Shown: positions 17,848 to 25,881 of the stretch, in pieces
Layout of the letters: every line of letters starts with the position of its first letter
Position numbering within the stretch: the stretch's first letter is position 1
Source of the DNA: an uncultured Flavobacteriales bacterium
GTDB taxonomy: Bacteria > Bacteroidota > Bacteroidia > Flavobacteriales_D > Crocinitomicaceae
Length of the DNA stretch: 46,187 nt
Direction: 5' to 3'
Assembly (NCBI GenBank): GCA_903823565.1
Contig: CAIJTF010000030.1
Span: 1-46,187 of the forward strand
The notes under the pieces: generated by a model
What the model saw: the letters and a program-made list of their open reading frames with translations, nothing else
Database searches by the model: none
Told to the model about the DNA's origin: nothing
Program-made: the position numbers and the translations under genes

Positions 17848-20607
17848 GTGCAAAAGAAAATCCAAATTAACGGAGCAAAGGAACACAACCTCAAAAACAT
17901 TGATGTTGAAATCCCACACGGTCAATTAACGGTAATTACAGGGGTTTCTGGTTCCGGAAAATCTTCCCTAGCCTTTGAAACCTTGTATGCGGAAGGACAA
18001 CGGCGATTCATTGAGAGCATGTCTTCTTATGCCCGTCAATTTCTTGGAAAACTGGAAAAGCCGAAAGTGAATTTTATTAAAGGCCTTTCTCCTGCGATCG
18101 CCATTCAACAGAAGGTCATCTCCCACAACCCCCGTTCTACCGTTGGAACGGTAACAGAAATTTATGACTACCTGAAAATACTATATGCCCGTGAGGGTAA
18201 AACCTATTCCCCAAGTTCTGGTAAGGAAGTTAAGAAAGACAGCCCGCAGGATGTCTTACATCAAATCGTAAATACCCTCGGACTTAAAAGGATTGCACTT
18301 TTGGCTCCTGTTCACAAAAAAAATATCGGCAAAAGCCCGAGTGATTGGTCCAAGGAAGGATTTTCTAGGGTTTATCTTAAGGATCAAATCATTTCCCTTT
18401 CCGACTTGGAAGACTTTCCAAACGATCAAGAGTACGGTATCGTTATTGACCGAATAACCCTTACGAATGAGGAACTTCCAGAAGCACGGATTATTGACGG
18501 GATTCAAATTGCTTACGGCATTGGTGAAGGGGCCTGTAAAATTGTTGACTTGGATACCTCGACCGTTTATTCCTTTTCGTCCTTGTTTGAGAGGGATAAC
18601 GAACGATTTGTAGAACCGTCCATTGCATTTTTTTCCTTCAATAACCCTTTCGGTGCATGTAAGCAATGTGAAGGTTTCGGAACCTTACTTGGACTGGATC
18701 CAAACCTCATTTTTCCGAATCCCAACCTAAGTGTTATGCAAGGGGCAATTCATCCTTGGAAAAGTGAAAATATGAAGGAATATTTAGATGCATTGCTCAT
18801 CCAAGCCCATCGCTTTAAATTTCCTGTACACCGTCCCTACCTGGACTTAAGCGAGGAAGAAAAAGCCTTGCTTTGGGATGGCAACGCCTATTTTACGGGA
18901 TTAACGGATTTCTTTAGCCATATTGAAAGCCAGCTGTACAAAATTCAGAACCGTATTTTTTTATCGCGGTATCGCGGTAAAACCGTGTGTTCTGCGTGTA
19001 AAGGAACCCGACTTCGCAGCGATGCCCATAATGTTAAAATTAAGGGGAAATCAGTACAGGATTTGGTCCACATGCCTCTTAACGAACTCAATGCATTTTT
19101 TCAATCCTTTGGCTCGCCCTCCGAACAAAACAACGTTTTTAGGCGAATTCTTCCAGAAATAACGACTAGAATATCCTTCTTACAAGAAGTGGGTCTTTCC
19201 TATCTAACCCTCAACCGTCCCGCAAACACCCTATCTGGTGGTGAATCGCAACGCGTCAATCTTGCCTCTACCATTGGTTCTGGATTGGTTGGATCCACCT
19301 ACATTTTAGACGAGCCTTCCATTGGTTTGCACCCAAGGGATACGGAAAACTTGATAAGGGTATTACACCGCCTAAAAGACAAAGGGAATACCGTTGTGGT
19401 GGTAGAACACGACGAACAAATTATTAAAAATTCAGATTACATCGTAGATATTGGTCCCCTCGCAGGACGTCACGGCGGAAACGTCATGTTCCAAGGCCCC
19501 ATCACTACGTTTTCGAAGGCAAAGGAAAGTACTACGCTTTCCTACCTTAGGCAGGGTCCGATAAAGATTCAAACCACCATTAAAAACCATAAAAAATGGC
19601 TTGAACTTAAACACGCTAACCTACATAATTTAAAATCAGCAAGCCTTAAATTACCCTTAAATGCGTTGGTATTGGTTACTGGGGTTTCAGGAAGCGGTAA
19701 ATCAACGCTGATCAAGGACGTACTCTACCAAGGACTTCAGCGTTACCTTACAGATCCCAAGTTATTGGTCTATATGGGGGCATCGCTTTCTGGAGATTTA
19801 ACTGCGATCAAAGCTATTGAGCTGATCGATCAAAATCCAATCGGACGAAGTTCTAGGAGTAATCCAATAACCTACCTGAAGATTTTTGACGAAATACGAA
19901 CTGTTTTTGCCCAACAGACCTTGGCGAAAAATCGTAACTACAAACCCGGATTTTTTAGTTTTAACGTAGCCGGAGGACGATGCGAAGCCTGCGAAGGAGA
20001 AGGGAAAATCACCGTTAGCATGCAGTTCATGGCAGATGTTGAGTTGCCGTGCGAACATTGTAAAGGGAAGCGCTATAAAAACGAAACCCTTGAAGTTTTA
20101 TACCGTGAGAAAACCATATCCGATGTCCTAGAAATGACCATCGAAGAAGCGCAGTCGTTTTTCCTAAATTCCAAAAATAACCACGAAAAGCGCATAGGCG
20201 AGCTTTTTCAGCCGTTAATCGATGCGGGATTAGGGTATTTACAAACGGGTCAAGCTTCGAGCACCCTTAGCGGTGGGGAAGCTCAAAGAATTAAAATTGC
20301 CTCTTTTTTGGCAAAAGGAAAATCCCCGACCCCGACCTTATTCTTTTTCGATGAGCCTACAACTGGCCTTCATGCTTACGACATAGAAAAACTTATTAAA
20401 GCCCTACACGCTCTAATTGCATTAGGTCATTCCATGGTCATAATCGAACATAACCTACAAATGATGGCACACGCAGATTGGATTGTCGATTTAGGTCCTG
20501 AGGGGGGAAGCGAAGGCGGCAACGTTGTTTTTCAAGGAACGCCAGCGGATTTAATTGACGTTGATGGAAATCACACCGCAAATAGCCTTAGGGAAGCCAT
20601 AATCTAG
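17848..20607 (+). CDS. uvrA: Excinuclease ABC subunit A paralog (UvrA2-like), first zinc finger incomplete
   Basis: A DNA-damage-recognition ATPase of nucleotide excision repair, 919 aa, GTG start set by the promoter 4 nt upstream. Walker A motifs GVSGSGKSS (32-40) and GVSGSGKST (second half), signature motifs LSGGES (about 462) and LSGGEA (about 807), and Walker B LDEP and FDEP are present. The C-terminal zinc module is intact (C712, C715, C735, C738). In the first module only the second CxxC survives (C271, C274, after FSFNNPFGA); the upstream pair is replaced by charged residues. Early KTYSPSSGKEVKKDS also suggests the second Bacteroidota UvrA type rather than the main one. The role may be damage repair, tolerance or drug resistance. 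Confidence 0.9.
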   Translation: MQKKIQINGAKEHNLKNIDVEIPHGQLTVITGVSGSGKSSLAFETLYAEGQRRFIESMSSYARQFLGKLEKPKVNFIKGLSPAIAIQQKVISHNPRSTVGTVTEIYDYLKILYAREGKTYSPSSGKEVKKDSPQDVLHQIVNTLGLKRIALLAPVHKKNIGKSPSDWSKEGFSRVYLKDQIISLSDLEDFPNDQEYGIVIDRITLTNEELPEARIIDGIQIAYGIGEGACKIVDLDTSTVYSFSSLFERDNERFVEPSIAFFSFNNPFGACKQCEGFGTLLGLDPNLIFPNPNLSVMQGAIHPWKSENMKEYLDALLIQAHRFKFPVHRPYLDLSEEEKALLWDGNAYFTGLTDFFSHIESQLYKIQNRIFLSRYRGKTVCSACKGTRLRSDAHNVKIKGKSVQDLVHMPLNELNAFFQSFGSPSEQNNVFRRILPEITTRISFLQEVGLSYLTLNRPANTLSGGESQRVNLASTIGSGLVGSTYILDEPSIGLHPRDTENLIRVLHRLKDKGNTVVVVEHDEQIIKNSDYIVDIGPLAGRHGGNVMFQGPITTFSKAKESTTLSYLRQGPIKIQTTIKNHKKWLELKHANLHNLKSASLKLPLNALVLVTGVSGSGKSTLIKDVLYQGLQRYLTDPKLLVYMGASLSGDLTAIKAIELIDQNPIGRSSRSNPITYLKIFDEIRTVFAQQTLAKNRNYKPGFFSFNVAGGRCEACEGEGKITVSMQFMADVELPCEHCKGKRYKNETLEVLYREKTISDVLEMTIEEAQSFFLNSKNNHEKRIGELFQPLIDAGLGYLQTGQASSTLSGGEAQRIKIASFLAKGKSPTPTLFFFDEPTTGLHAYDIEKLIKALHALIALGHSMVIIEHNLQMMAHADWIVDLGPEGGSEGGNVVFQGTPADLIDVDGNHTANSLREAII

Positions 20608-20627
20608 CGTATTTCGAGCTAAATACG
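20608..20627. repeat. Inverted repeat between uvrA stop and cmk -7 element
   Basis: CGTATTT and AAATACG form a perfect 7-bp inverted repeat with a 6-nt spacer, filling the space between the uvrA stop and the -7 element of cmk. It could be an operator or a weak terminator; there is no T-run. Confidence 0.3.
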
Positions 20628-20635
20628 TACTTTTG
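20628..20635 (+). promoter_or_regulatory. -7 element (TACTTTTG) of cmk
   Basis: Perfect TAnnTTTG ending 8 nt before the cmk ATG, immediately after the 7-bp inverted repeat. Any leader would be only a few nucleotides long. Confidence 0.55.
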
Positions 20636-20643
20636 TCGCACGC

Positions 20644-21336
20644 ATGAAAAAGCCCTTAACGATAGCAATTGATGGTTACGCCTCCAGTGGAAAAAGTACG
20701 CTAGCCAAGGATTTAGCCGCAAAACTTGGCTACATCTTTATTGATTCTGGGGCCATGTATCGCGCGATTGCCTTGTTTGCCATGGAACAAGACTTGGTCC
20801 ATGAAGGGCAGCCCAAAACGACAGAACTTATCGAACGCTTGAGCACCATAGATTTGGCTTTTCAGCGCCATCCAGAAACCAATTCGCTCACCCTCACGCT
20901 CAACGGAGAAGACATCAGCCAAAAAATACGGTCTAAGGCTGTTTCGGCCTTGGTTTCCTCCATTGCACTCATCGCTGAAGTACGCACCAAGTTGGTGGAA
21001 TTGCAACGGGCCATTGGAGAAAAAGGTGGCGTTGTAATGGACGGAAGAGATATCGGTACTGTGGTTTTTCCCAAGGCAGAAATTAAAATATTTGTAACGG
21101 CAAACCTTTCGGTTCGAGCCTCCAGAAGGCAAAAGGAATTAGTCTCCAAAGAACTATCAACCGGATTGGAAGAGGTACAACAGAATTTGGAACATCGTGA
21201 TTTGATTGACACGACCAGAGAAAATTCTCCGCTCAAACAAGCTGAAGGGGCTCTACTGCTGGATACAACCAATCATACCCGGGAATCTCAATTGGAAGCG
21301 GTCATGAAATTCATAGAAAACCATTCGACATGTTAA
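20644..21336 (+). CDS. cmk: (d)CMP kinase
   Basis: Phosphorylates CMP and dCMP to the diphosphates with ATP in pyrimidine nucleotide synthesis. The 230-aa protein has the P-loop GYASSGKST (about 11-19), the segment DSGAMYRAIALFA, the GGVVMDGRDIGTVVFP motif, the lid RASRRQKEL and RDLIDTTRENSPL, all typical of bacterial Cmk. It is followed by a lipoprotein gene overlapping by 7 nt and then a methyltransferase, all apparently one transcript. The start is fixed by the -7 element 8 nt upstream. Confidence 0.96.
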   Translation: MKKPLTIAIDGYASSGKSTLAKDLAAKLGYIFIDSGAMYRAIALFAMEQDLVHEGQPKTTELIERLSTIDLAFQRHPETNSLTLTLNGEDISQKIRSKAVSALVSSIALIAEVRTKLVELQRAIGEKGGVVMDGRDIGTVVFPKAEIKIFVTANLSVRASRRQKELVSKELSTGLEEVQQNLEHRDLIDTTRENSPLKQAEGALLLDTTNHTRESQLEAVMKFIENHSTC

Positions 21337-22154
21337 GGATCAGCATGTGCCTGCTTCTAATTAACGTTATGTGGAGCTGTGAAGAAGGAAAACCTACTTC
21401 GAAACCTGCACAGAAGAGCATAATGGATAGTATTCCTCAAACCCCTAGCAAGGAAGCTGTGTTATTTAAGGTAGGAAGAAAAGGGGATTTGAAGGAGGCT
21501 GTGTTGCCGCTTGTCAGACAATTGTTACAAATTGGTGTAGACGAGAATTTTGAGATTACTATCTATGAACAAAACCTAAACGAGGATAATATACCCGATG
21601 CAATCGTTACCGTGAACCGATACCAAAACGCCATTGAATCAGCAAAAAGGGCCAACCAATTGGAAAAGCAAGCCGCTAATGGTTTCATGGGACAGCACAA
21701 CCATTTTTTCTTTTACGATGGTAAAACCGACCAATTAACAAACCCAATTACCATAGGATCTACCCCTCATTTACCCCTAGAAGTTCGGTTTGAACCCATT
21801 ACATCAGAAGCCTATTCCGATGTGATAATTAGCCATCGCGTGAGAAATTCAGCCTATCAAACCTTTTACACCATACGGGGCAAAAAACCTGAACCTTATT
21901 TTGGCTTCGATGTCTATAACAATTTAGGAACCTCCGAAGAAAAATCCTATTACCTATCCTTCCAAAAAACCGAAAAGTTCAAAGAAAAAATTATTGAGGT
22001 CTATGAAGGAAAAGCCAGCTATCCCGACACCACCTCCTTTTTTCATTTGGCCAAACCTACCATTTCCAAAGGGAATCAAAAATTATATACCTTCTTTTAC
22101 CTAGAAGCCATAAAGAAGTACGCCATGTTAAAACCTCAACCCAACCATGGATGA
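21330..22154 (+). CDS. Predicted lipoprotein of unknown function
   Basis: A 274-aa protein with a short N-terminal hydrophobic segment ending at a candidate lipobox cysteine (C17, in LLLINVMWSC), so it is probably lipid-anchored. The mature part has an acidic QNLNEDNIPDAIVTVNRYQN segment resembling the calcium-site-like D/N-rich motif of FG-GAP type repeats, then FFFYDGKTDQL and a C-terminal FFYLEAIKKYAML. I do not recognise a family. It overlaps cmk by 7 nt and the next methyltransferase gene by 8 nt, so expression is coupled to both, though a functional link is not obvious. Confidence 0.7.
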   Translation: MLRISMCLLLINVMWSCEEGKPTSKPAQKSIMDSIPQTPSKEAVLFKVGRKGDLKEAVLPLVRQLLQIGVDENFEITIYEQNLNEDNIPDAIVTVNRYQNAIESAKRANQLEKQAANGFMGQHNHFFFYDGKTDQLTNPITIGSTPHLPLEVRFEPITSEAYSDVIISHRVRNSAYQTFYTIRGKKPEPYFGFDVYNNLGTSEEKSYYLSFQKTEKFKEKIIEVYEGKASYPDTTSFFHLAKPTISKGNQKLYTFFYLEAIKKYAMLKPQPNHG

Positions 22155-22872
22155 AAAGCAAACGGTAGAAGCGTTTTACGATAGCTACGTTCCTTCGCAA
22201 TCAGAGACGGGAATAAACGATCGAATTTTCAGCGTTTATGAACGAATGCTTGGCCTCGGACTATCCGCTTCTGACGAGGTATTGGAGCTCGGATGTGGAA
22301 TTGGTTTGTTGACCTATTTATTGAAAAGAACCATTCACTCCGGTAAAATTGAGGCGATCGACATAAGCGAAGCCTCCATTGCCTATGCAAAAGAGAAATT
22401 TGCTTCCGCAAGGGTGCAGTTCAAAACCCAAGACATTACAGAATTCGAAACACAGCTAAAATTTCCAAGATTTATAACGCTAATCGATGTTCTTGAACAC
22501 ATCCCTTTAGAAAAACACAGTGCACTTTTTCAACGAATTGCCGGGGTAATGAATGAAGCCTCCTTATTCGTAATTAACCTTCCCAATCCGGACTATATTG
22601 AATACGACATCGCATTGGAAGCAGAATCGCTTCAGGTGATCGATCAACCCGTCCCCTTTGCCGCTATGATTCAACAATTAGATCAAGCGAATCTGGAACT
22701 GTTACGCTATGAAAAATATGGGATTTGGCACCATGACGAGTACCAATGGTTTGTGCTTCGCATTAAACGACCGTTTCAAGAGCTACCTATCGATGATAGC
22801 CTTTCGTTTTGGGAAAAGGTGAACCGTAGAATCAAGCGATATAAAATGAGGCGCCTGGGCAAACATGCTTAA
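22147..22872 (+). CDS. Class I SAM-dependent methyltransferase
   Basis: A 241-aa cytoplasmic methyltransferase. Motif I VLELGCGIGLLTYLL (about 47-61), the acidic end of strand 2 in IEAIDISEASI, and the post-II region LIDVLEHIPLEKH are standard for the Rossmann-like fold. The C-terminal region is basic (VNRRIKRYKMRRLGKHA). The gene overlaps the preceding lipoprotein gene by 8 nt. The VLEHIP type is shared by methyltransferases acting on small molecules, quinones and glycans; the substrate cannot be stated. It ends 18 nt before the convergent thioredoxin-like gene, with no visible terminator. Confidence 0.87.
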   Translation: MDEKQTVEAFYDSYVPSQSETGINDRIFSVYERMLGLGLSASDEVLELGCGIGLLTYLLKRTIHSGKIEAIDISEASIAYAKEKFASARVQFKTQDITEFETQLKFPRFITLIDVLEHIPLEKHSALFQRIAGVMNEASLFVINLPNPDYIEYDIALEAESLQVIDQPVPFAAMIQQLDQANLELLRYEKYGIWHHDEYQWFVLRIKRPFQELPIDDSLSFWEKVNRRIKRYKMRRLGKHA

Positions 22873-22890
22873 AGAACTTGCTGCGTTTCC

Positions 22891-24270
22891 CTATTTCAAA
22901 TACCAATCCACCCAAGTATCCATCTGAGTAACAGAAACTGGCCGTAAAACGATTTCCCGCTTCGCGTCCAACAGAAAAAGGGTTGGCGTACCAAAAACGA
23001 AGTAGGACGTAACAACAGGGCCGTTCCATTTTCCATAATCGCAGTACGAAATAAATGGAAACGGTTGAGAAAACCGTTCAAAGGCCTCTTTGGTTTCGTC
23101 TAAGGAGATAAAGACGACTTCTAGCCCTTTGGCTTTCCATTTCGGATATAAATTCGAAATTTTTGGCAATTCATCCTTGCAGGTTTCGCACCACCCAGCA
23201 CCAAAAACAACTAGAGTATATTTACTTTTAATATCAGATAGTTTCTTAATGTTGGTCTGAGAATTCCTCACGTTAACCTTGAATTCAATATCCGGCGCAA
23301 TGTTCCCTTTTTTCATGGCCCGATACGTTTCCAATTGCTTGGCTAAATCCGAATTAAGGGTACAACTGCTTTCGTTTAATACCTTCAGGGCTAAATATTC
23401 AGAAGCTTGAAACAAAGAATGCCGCTCTAGCAGATCGAAAAGGTAATCCGTTACCTCGTTTAATCGGGACTCGTTTTTAACAAGATGCAATAGCATAGAA
23501 TCGATGGAAATTTTCATTTCTCGATACACAATATCTAACGAGCCCCCAGAATTCTCCAAAAGCCAAAAATGGCTTTCAATAGCGTCCTTTAATAATCCAC
23601 TGCGGAAAAGTCGCTCATCACAATAGTCCATCTTTCGAAACGTAGAAATGGTTTTCGGAATTTCTTCTGTGCGATACTGTGCTATGGTAGATACATCGCT
23701 TACTAATCTACGGATGGGAAGATACCATCGAAGATACCATTCGAAAGGAAGCTTGGCAATAAAATCCTGATCTTCTCGTGCAATCCTCGCTTTTTCAGTT
23801 TGAATGGCCACGGATGGAGTCTTTTGAACGGAAAACAAAGAATCTCGGGAATAAATCTTCTCCAAGAATCCCCAAGCACTTAAGGCTTGTTCCCTACGGG
23901 GGTGCTCGGCAGCATAAATACCAAAGGCTTGATTCTGTCGGCCCTCAAGCACGGTTACGCCTTCGGTAAGGGTTAACCTTTCCCCTTTCAACTGAATTTT
24001 CTCGTTTTTATCTAGAATTAGAAAATACGGTTTATTCTCTGCGGTAACCAAATATCCAATGGCAGGTTTATCGGTCTTGAAGGTAAAGGAAAATGCTCCG
24101 TTTACATCGATTCTAGCACTATCCAATACAGGCGATTGAATCCCTTGGAAGGTACCAAATCGCACCCATTCGCCTGCCATGGATGCGAAATTTCCCGAGA
24201 GGGTTTGAGCGTCTATGAGCAAGGTATTAATACCAATAAGCCATGCTAATATGTATTTAACCTCTTTCAT
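22891..24270 (-). CDS. TlpA/ResA-like thioredoxin-fold protein with DUF4369-like N-terminus
   Basis: A 459-aa exported protein. After a signal segment (YILAWLIGINTLLIDAQ) comes a beta-rich DUF4369-like domain (about 22-110), a long helical middle region, and a C-terminal thioredoxin fold with KYTLVVFGAGWCETCKDELP carrying the redox CETC pair and the cis-proline region FGTPTLFLLD. Such proteins act in the periplasm in disulfide exchange or are tethered there. The start at MKEVKYIL (24270) is preferred over upstream Mets because it gives a good signal peptide. Its -7 element lies 41 nt upstream. The electron donor and target are unknown. Confidence 0.85.
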   Translation of the reverse strand: MKEVKYILAWLIGINTLLIDAQTLSGNFASMAGEWVRFGTFQGIQSPVLDSARIDVNGAFSFTFKTDKPAIGYLVTAENKPYFLILDKNEKIQLKGERLTLTEGVTVLEGRQNQAFGIYAAEHPRREQALSAWGFLEKIYSRDSLFSVQKTPSVAIQTEKARIAREDQDFIAKLPFEWYLRWYLPIRRLVSDVSTIAQYRTEEIPKTISTFRKMDYCDERLFRSGLLKDAIESHFWLLENSGGSLDIVYREMKISIDSMLLHLVKNESRLNEVTDYLFDLLERHSLFQASEYLALKVLNESSCTLNSDLAKQLETYRAMKKGNIAPDIEFKVNVRNSQTNIKKLSDIKSKYTLVVFGAGWCETCKDELPKISNLYPKWKAKGLEVVFISLDETKEAFERFSQPFPFISYCDYGKWNGPVVTSYFVFGTPTLFLLDAKREIVLRPVSVTQMDTWVDWYLK

Positions 24271-24311
24271 TATACACATCATTAAGGACAGCGAATAGCG
24301 AATCCCGTTGA

Positions 24312-24319
24312 CAAAAGTA
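24312..24319 (-). promoter_or_regulatory. -7 element (TACTTTTG) of the TlpA-like gene
   Basis: Perfect TAnnTTTG on the minus strand, 41 nt upstream of the chosen ATG. The 205-bp gap to the AAA_14 gene otherwise shows nothing I recognise. Confidence 0.5.
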
Positions 24320-24475
24320 AAAAACGAGCGGAGGATTCCCACTTTTTCTTACCTTAAATGTAAATGAACCGTACGAAACGATGCTTTTTTTTCTTCAACA
24401 TGCAGCGAAGATATTTTATTAATGCACCATGAAAGGACAAAGCTTCATAAAAACCTTGGTAGTGTACAATAAATT

Positions 24476-25648
24476 CTACCCTTCCCTGTAGCGATCTTGA
24501 AAATTATTCCAGCTTTGCACTCGAGCAACCGTTCGTTGTTGATTAAAGGTTCCTGTATGTACGAGTGTTTTACTCGCTATCTGCGCTGAAGCCAATTTAT
24601 CAAAGTAGGCCAAGCCATTAAACAAATTGGGCATAATGGTTTCACTGGCTTTTATTTCAACCACATTAAGTTTATCAGAATCTTGCCAAATTAAATCCAC
24701 TTCATGACCAACCGCATCCCTCCAAAACCAGAAATCATGCATCAGGTTGTTGTGATAATTCTGCTTTAAATATTCATTAATGATAAAATTCTCAAAAAGC
24801 GATCCCTTATAGTTGCTCGTTTTCACACTGGCCGAGTCGTTGATTTTAAGCAAAAAACAAAGCAATCCCGTATCGTAAAAATAGAGCTTAGCACTTTTTG
24901 TGATGCGCTTATTAAAATTGGAATGCAAGGGTTGAAGCTGATAAACGATATAGCTTGTCTCCAAGACAGAAATCCAAGATTTTGCAGTGGGTTGAGAAAT
25001 ACCGCATTCATTGGCCAACGAATTCAAATTAAGCAATTGCCCTGCCCTTGCAGCACAAAGCCCAATGAAATTTCTGAATTGCTTGAGGTCCTTAACATGA
25101 ATCAATTCTGATAAATCACGTTCTACATAGGTTTGCAAGTAATTCGAATAAAACACCTTAGAGGGAATGTCACGATCATACAAGGCTGGATAAAACCCGC
25201 GTTGTAAATTGACTGAATAATCGGCATTTAGCCACCCAGCACCATGCATTTCTTCTTGATCAAAAGGCAACAACTTAAACAAAGCCACTCGGCCAGCTAG
25301 ACTCTGGGTGATGCTGCGCATTAAATGAAAGTTCTGTGAACCCGAAAGAATGTATTGCCCCATGATGCGATCCTGATCAACCTTTGTTTGAATATAAGAG
25401 AATAATTCAGGCACACGTTGCACTTCATCTAAAATCACCTTTCCTTGAAATTCTGTTAAAAACGCATTCGGGTCATTCATTGCATATCTCCTGAAATCTA
25501 AATTCTCTAAATTCACATACGTATAGTCAGGAAACTGATTTTTCAGAAAGGTAGTTTTACCTGACTGACGAGGTCCGGTAAGTACAAGAACGGGATATTT
25601 TTTAAGATAAATATCCATTGATTTTTTAATAATTCGAATTCTGTCCAT
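24476..25648 (-). CDS. AAA_14/DUF4143 ATPase with PD-(D/E)XK-like C-terminus
   Basis: A 390-aa orphan P-loop ATPase. Walker A GPRQSGKTT (about 25-33), Walker B KVILDEVQRVP and the sensor-like YILSGSQNFHLM are followed by a DUF4143 region: YLQTYVERDLSELIHVKDL, a winged-helix-like segment with LANECGISQPTAKSWISVLE, then LYFYDTGLLCFLL. At the end, GSLFENFIINE, HEVDLIW and VVEIKAS match the E-D-ExK layout of PD-(D/E)XK nuclease folds. The biological role of this widespread family is not established; copies are often mobile or multiple. The ATG at 25648 is chosen; the ORF extends 10 codons upstream. Five 23-bp direct repeats begin 36 nt upstream and suggest autoregulation. Confidence 0.9.
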   Translation of the reverse strand: MDRIRIIKKSMDIYLKKYPVLVLTGPRQSGKTTFLKNQFPDYTYVNLENLDFRRYAMNDPNAFLTEFQGKVILDEVQRVPELFSYIQTKVDQDRIMGQYILSGSQNFHLMRSITQSLAGRVALFKLLPFDQEEMHGAGWLNADYSVNLQRGFYPALYDRDIPSKVFYSNYLQTYVERDLSELIHVKDLKQFRNFIGLCAARAGQLLNLNSLANECGISQPTAKSWISVLETSYIVYQLQPLHSNFNKRITKSAKLYFYDTGLLCFLLKINDSASVKTSNYKGSLFENFIINEYLKQNYHNNLMHDFWFWRDAVGHEVDLIWQDSDKLNVVEIKASETIMPNLFNGLAYFDKLASAQIASKTLVHTGTFNQQRTVARVQSWNNFQDRYREG

Positions 25649-25667
25649 AACCCTTGTAATTATTAAA

Positions 25668-25675
25668 CAAATATA
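25668..25675 (-). promoter_or_regulatory. -7 element (TATATTTG) of the AAA_14 gene
   Basis: Perfect TAnnTTTG on the minus strand, 19 nt from the ATG and 8 nt from the nearest 23-bp repeat, so the repeats occupy the -33 region and beyond. Confidence 0.55.
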
Positions 25676-25683
25676 CAACTAAT

Positions 25684-25798
25684 TTTGAAATTACACGGGT
25701 ACTTACTTTGAAATTACATGGGTAGCAACTTTGAAATTACACGGGTATTGACTTTGAAATTGCACGGGTAGTGACTTTGAAATTGCACGGGTAGTAAT
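25684..25798. repeat. Five 23-bp direct repeats upstream of the AAA_14 gene
   Basis: Units start at 25684, 25707, 25730, 25753 and 25776, an exact 23-bp period. The core is TTTGAAATTRCAYGGGTA, followed by a variable triplet and, in four units, AC. Units 1-3 carry ATTACA or a one-base variant; units 4-5 carry ATTGCA. The period is not a multiple of 3 or of a helical turn. The array sits directly upstream of the -7 element, in the position of iterated operator sites. Spacers of unique sequence are absent, so it is not a CRISPR. Confidence 0.93.
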
Positions 25799-25826
25799 TA
25801 TACTAGTTAGAGTCATCAGACCTCAA

Positions 25827-25844
25827 TCCCCCTTCAAAGGGGGA
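25827..25844. repeat. G/C-rich palindromic hairpin (TCCCCCTT/AAGGGGGA)
   Basis: A perfect 8-bp inverted repeat with a 2-nt centre between the 23-bp repeats and the end of the LuxE-like gene. There is no T-run on either side, so it is more like a dispersed small palindromic element than a classical terminator, although it could still slow transcription leaving the LuxE-like gene. Confidence 0.6.
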
Positions 25845-25881
25845 GGAAATAATCGGTTATGGTTTTATAAATGGTAATTCA

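Noticed and set aside
24429..24491. A 20-codon plus-strand ORF overlapping the end of the AAA_14 gene
   Set aside because: No ribosome-binding site, promoter or recognisable sequence; it partly overlaps a real gene on the other strand.
24476..25648. Toxin-antitoxin or defence system
   Set aside because: Only a single ATPase gene is present, with no small partner ORF or known defence gene beside it; the claim is kept as a repeat-linked orphan.
25684..25798. Possible CRISPR array
   Set aside because: The 23-bp units are contiguous direct repeats with only 3 variable bases each and no unique spacers; no cas genes are in the window.
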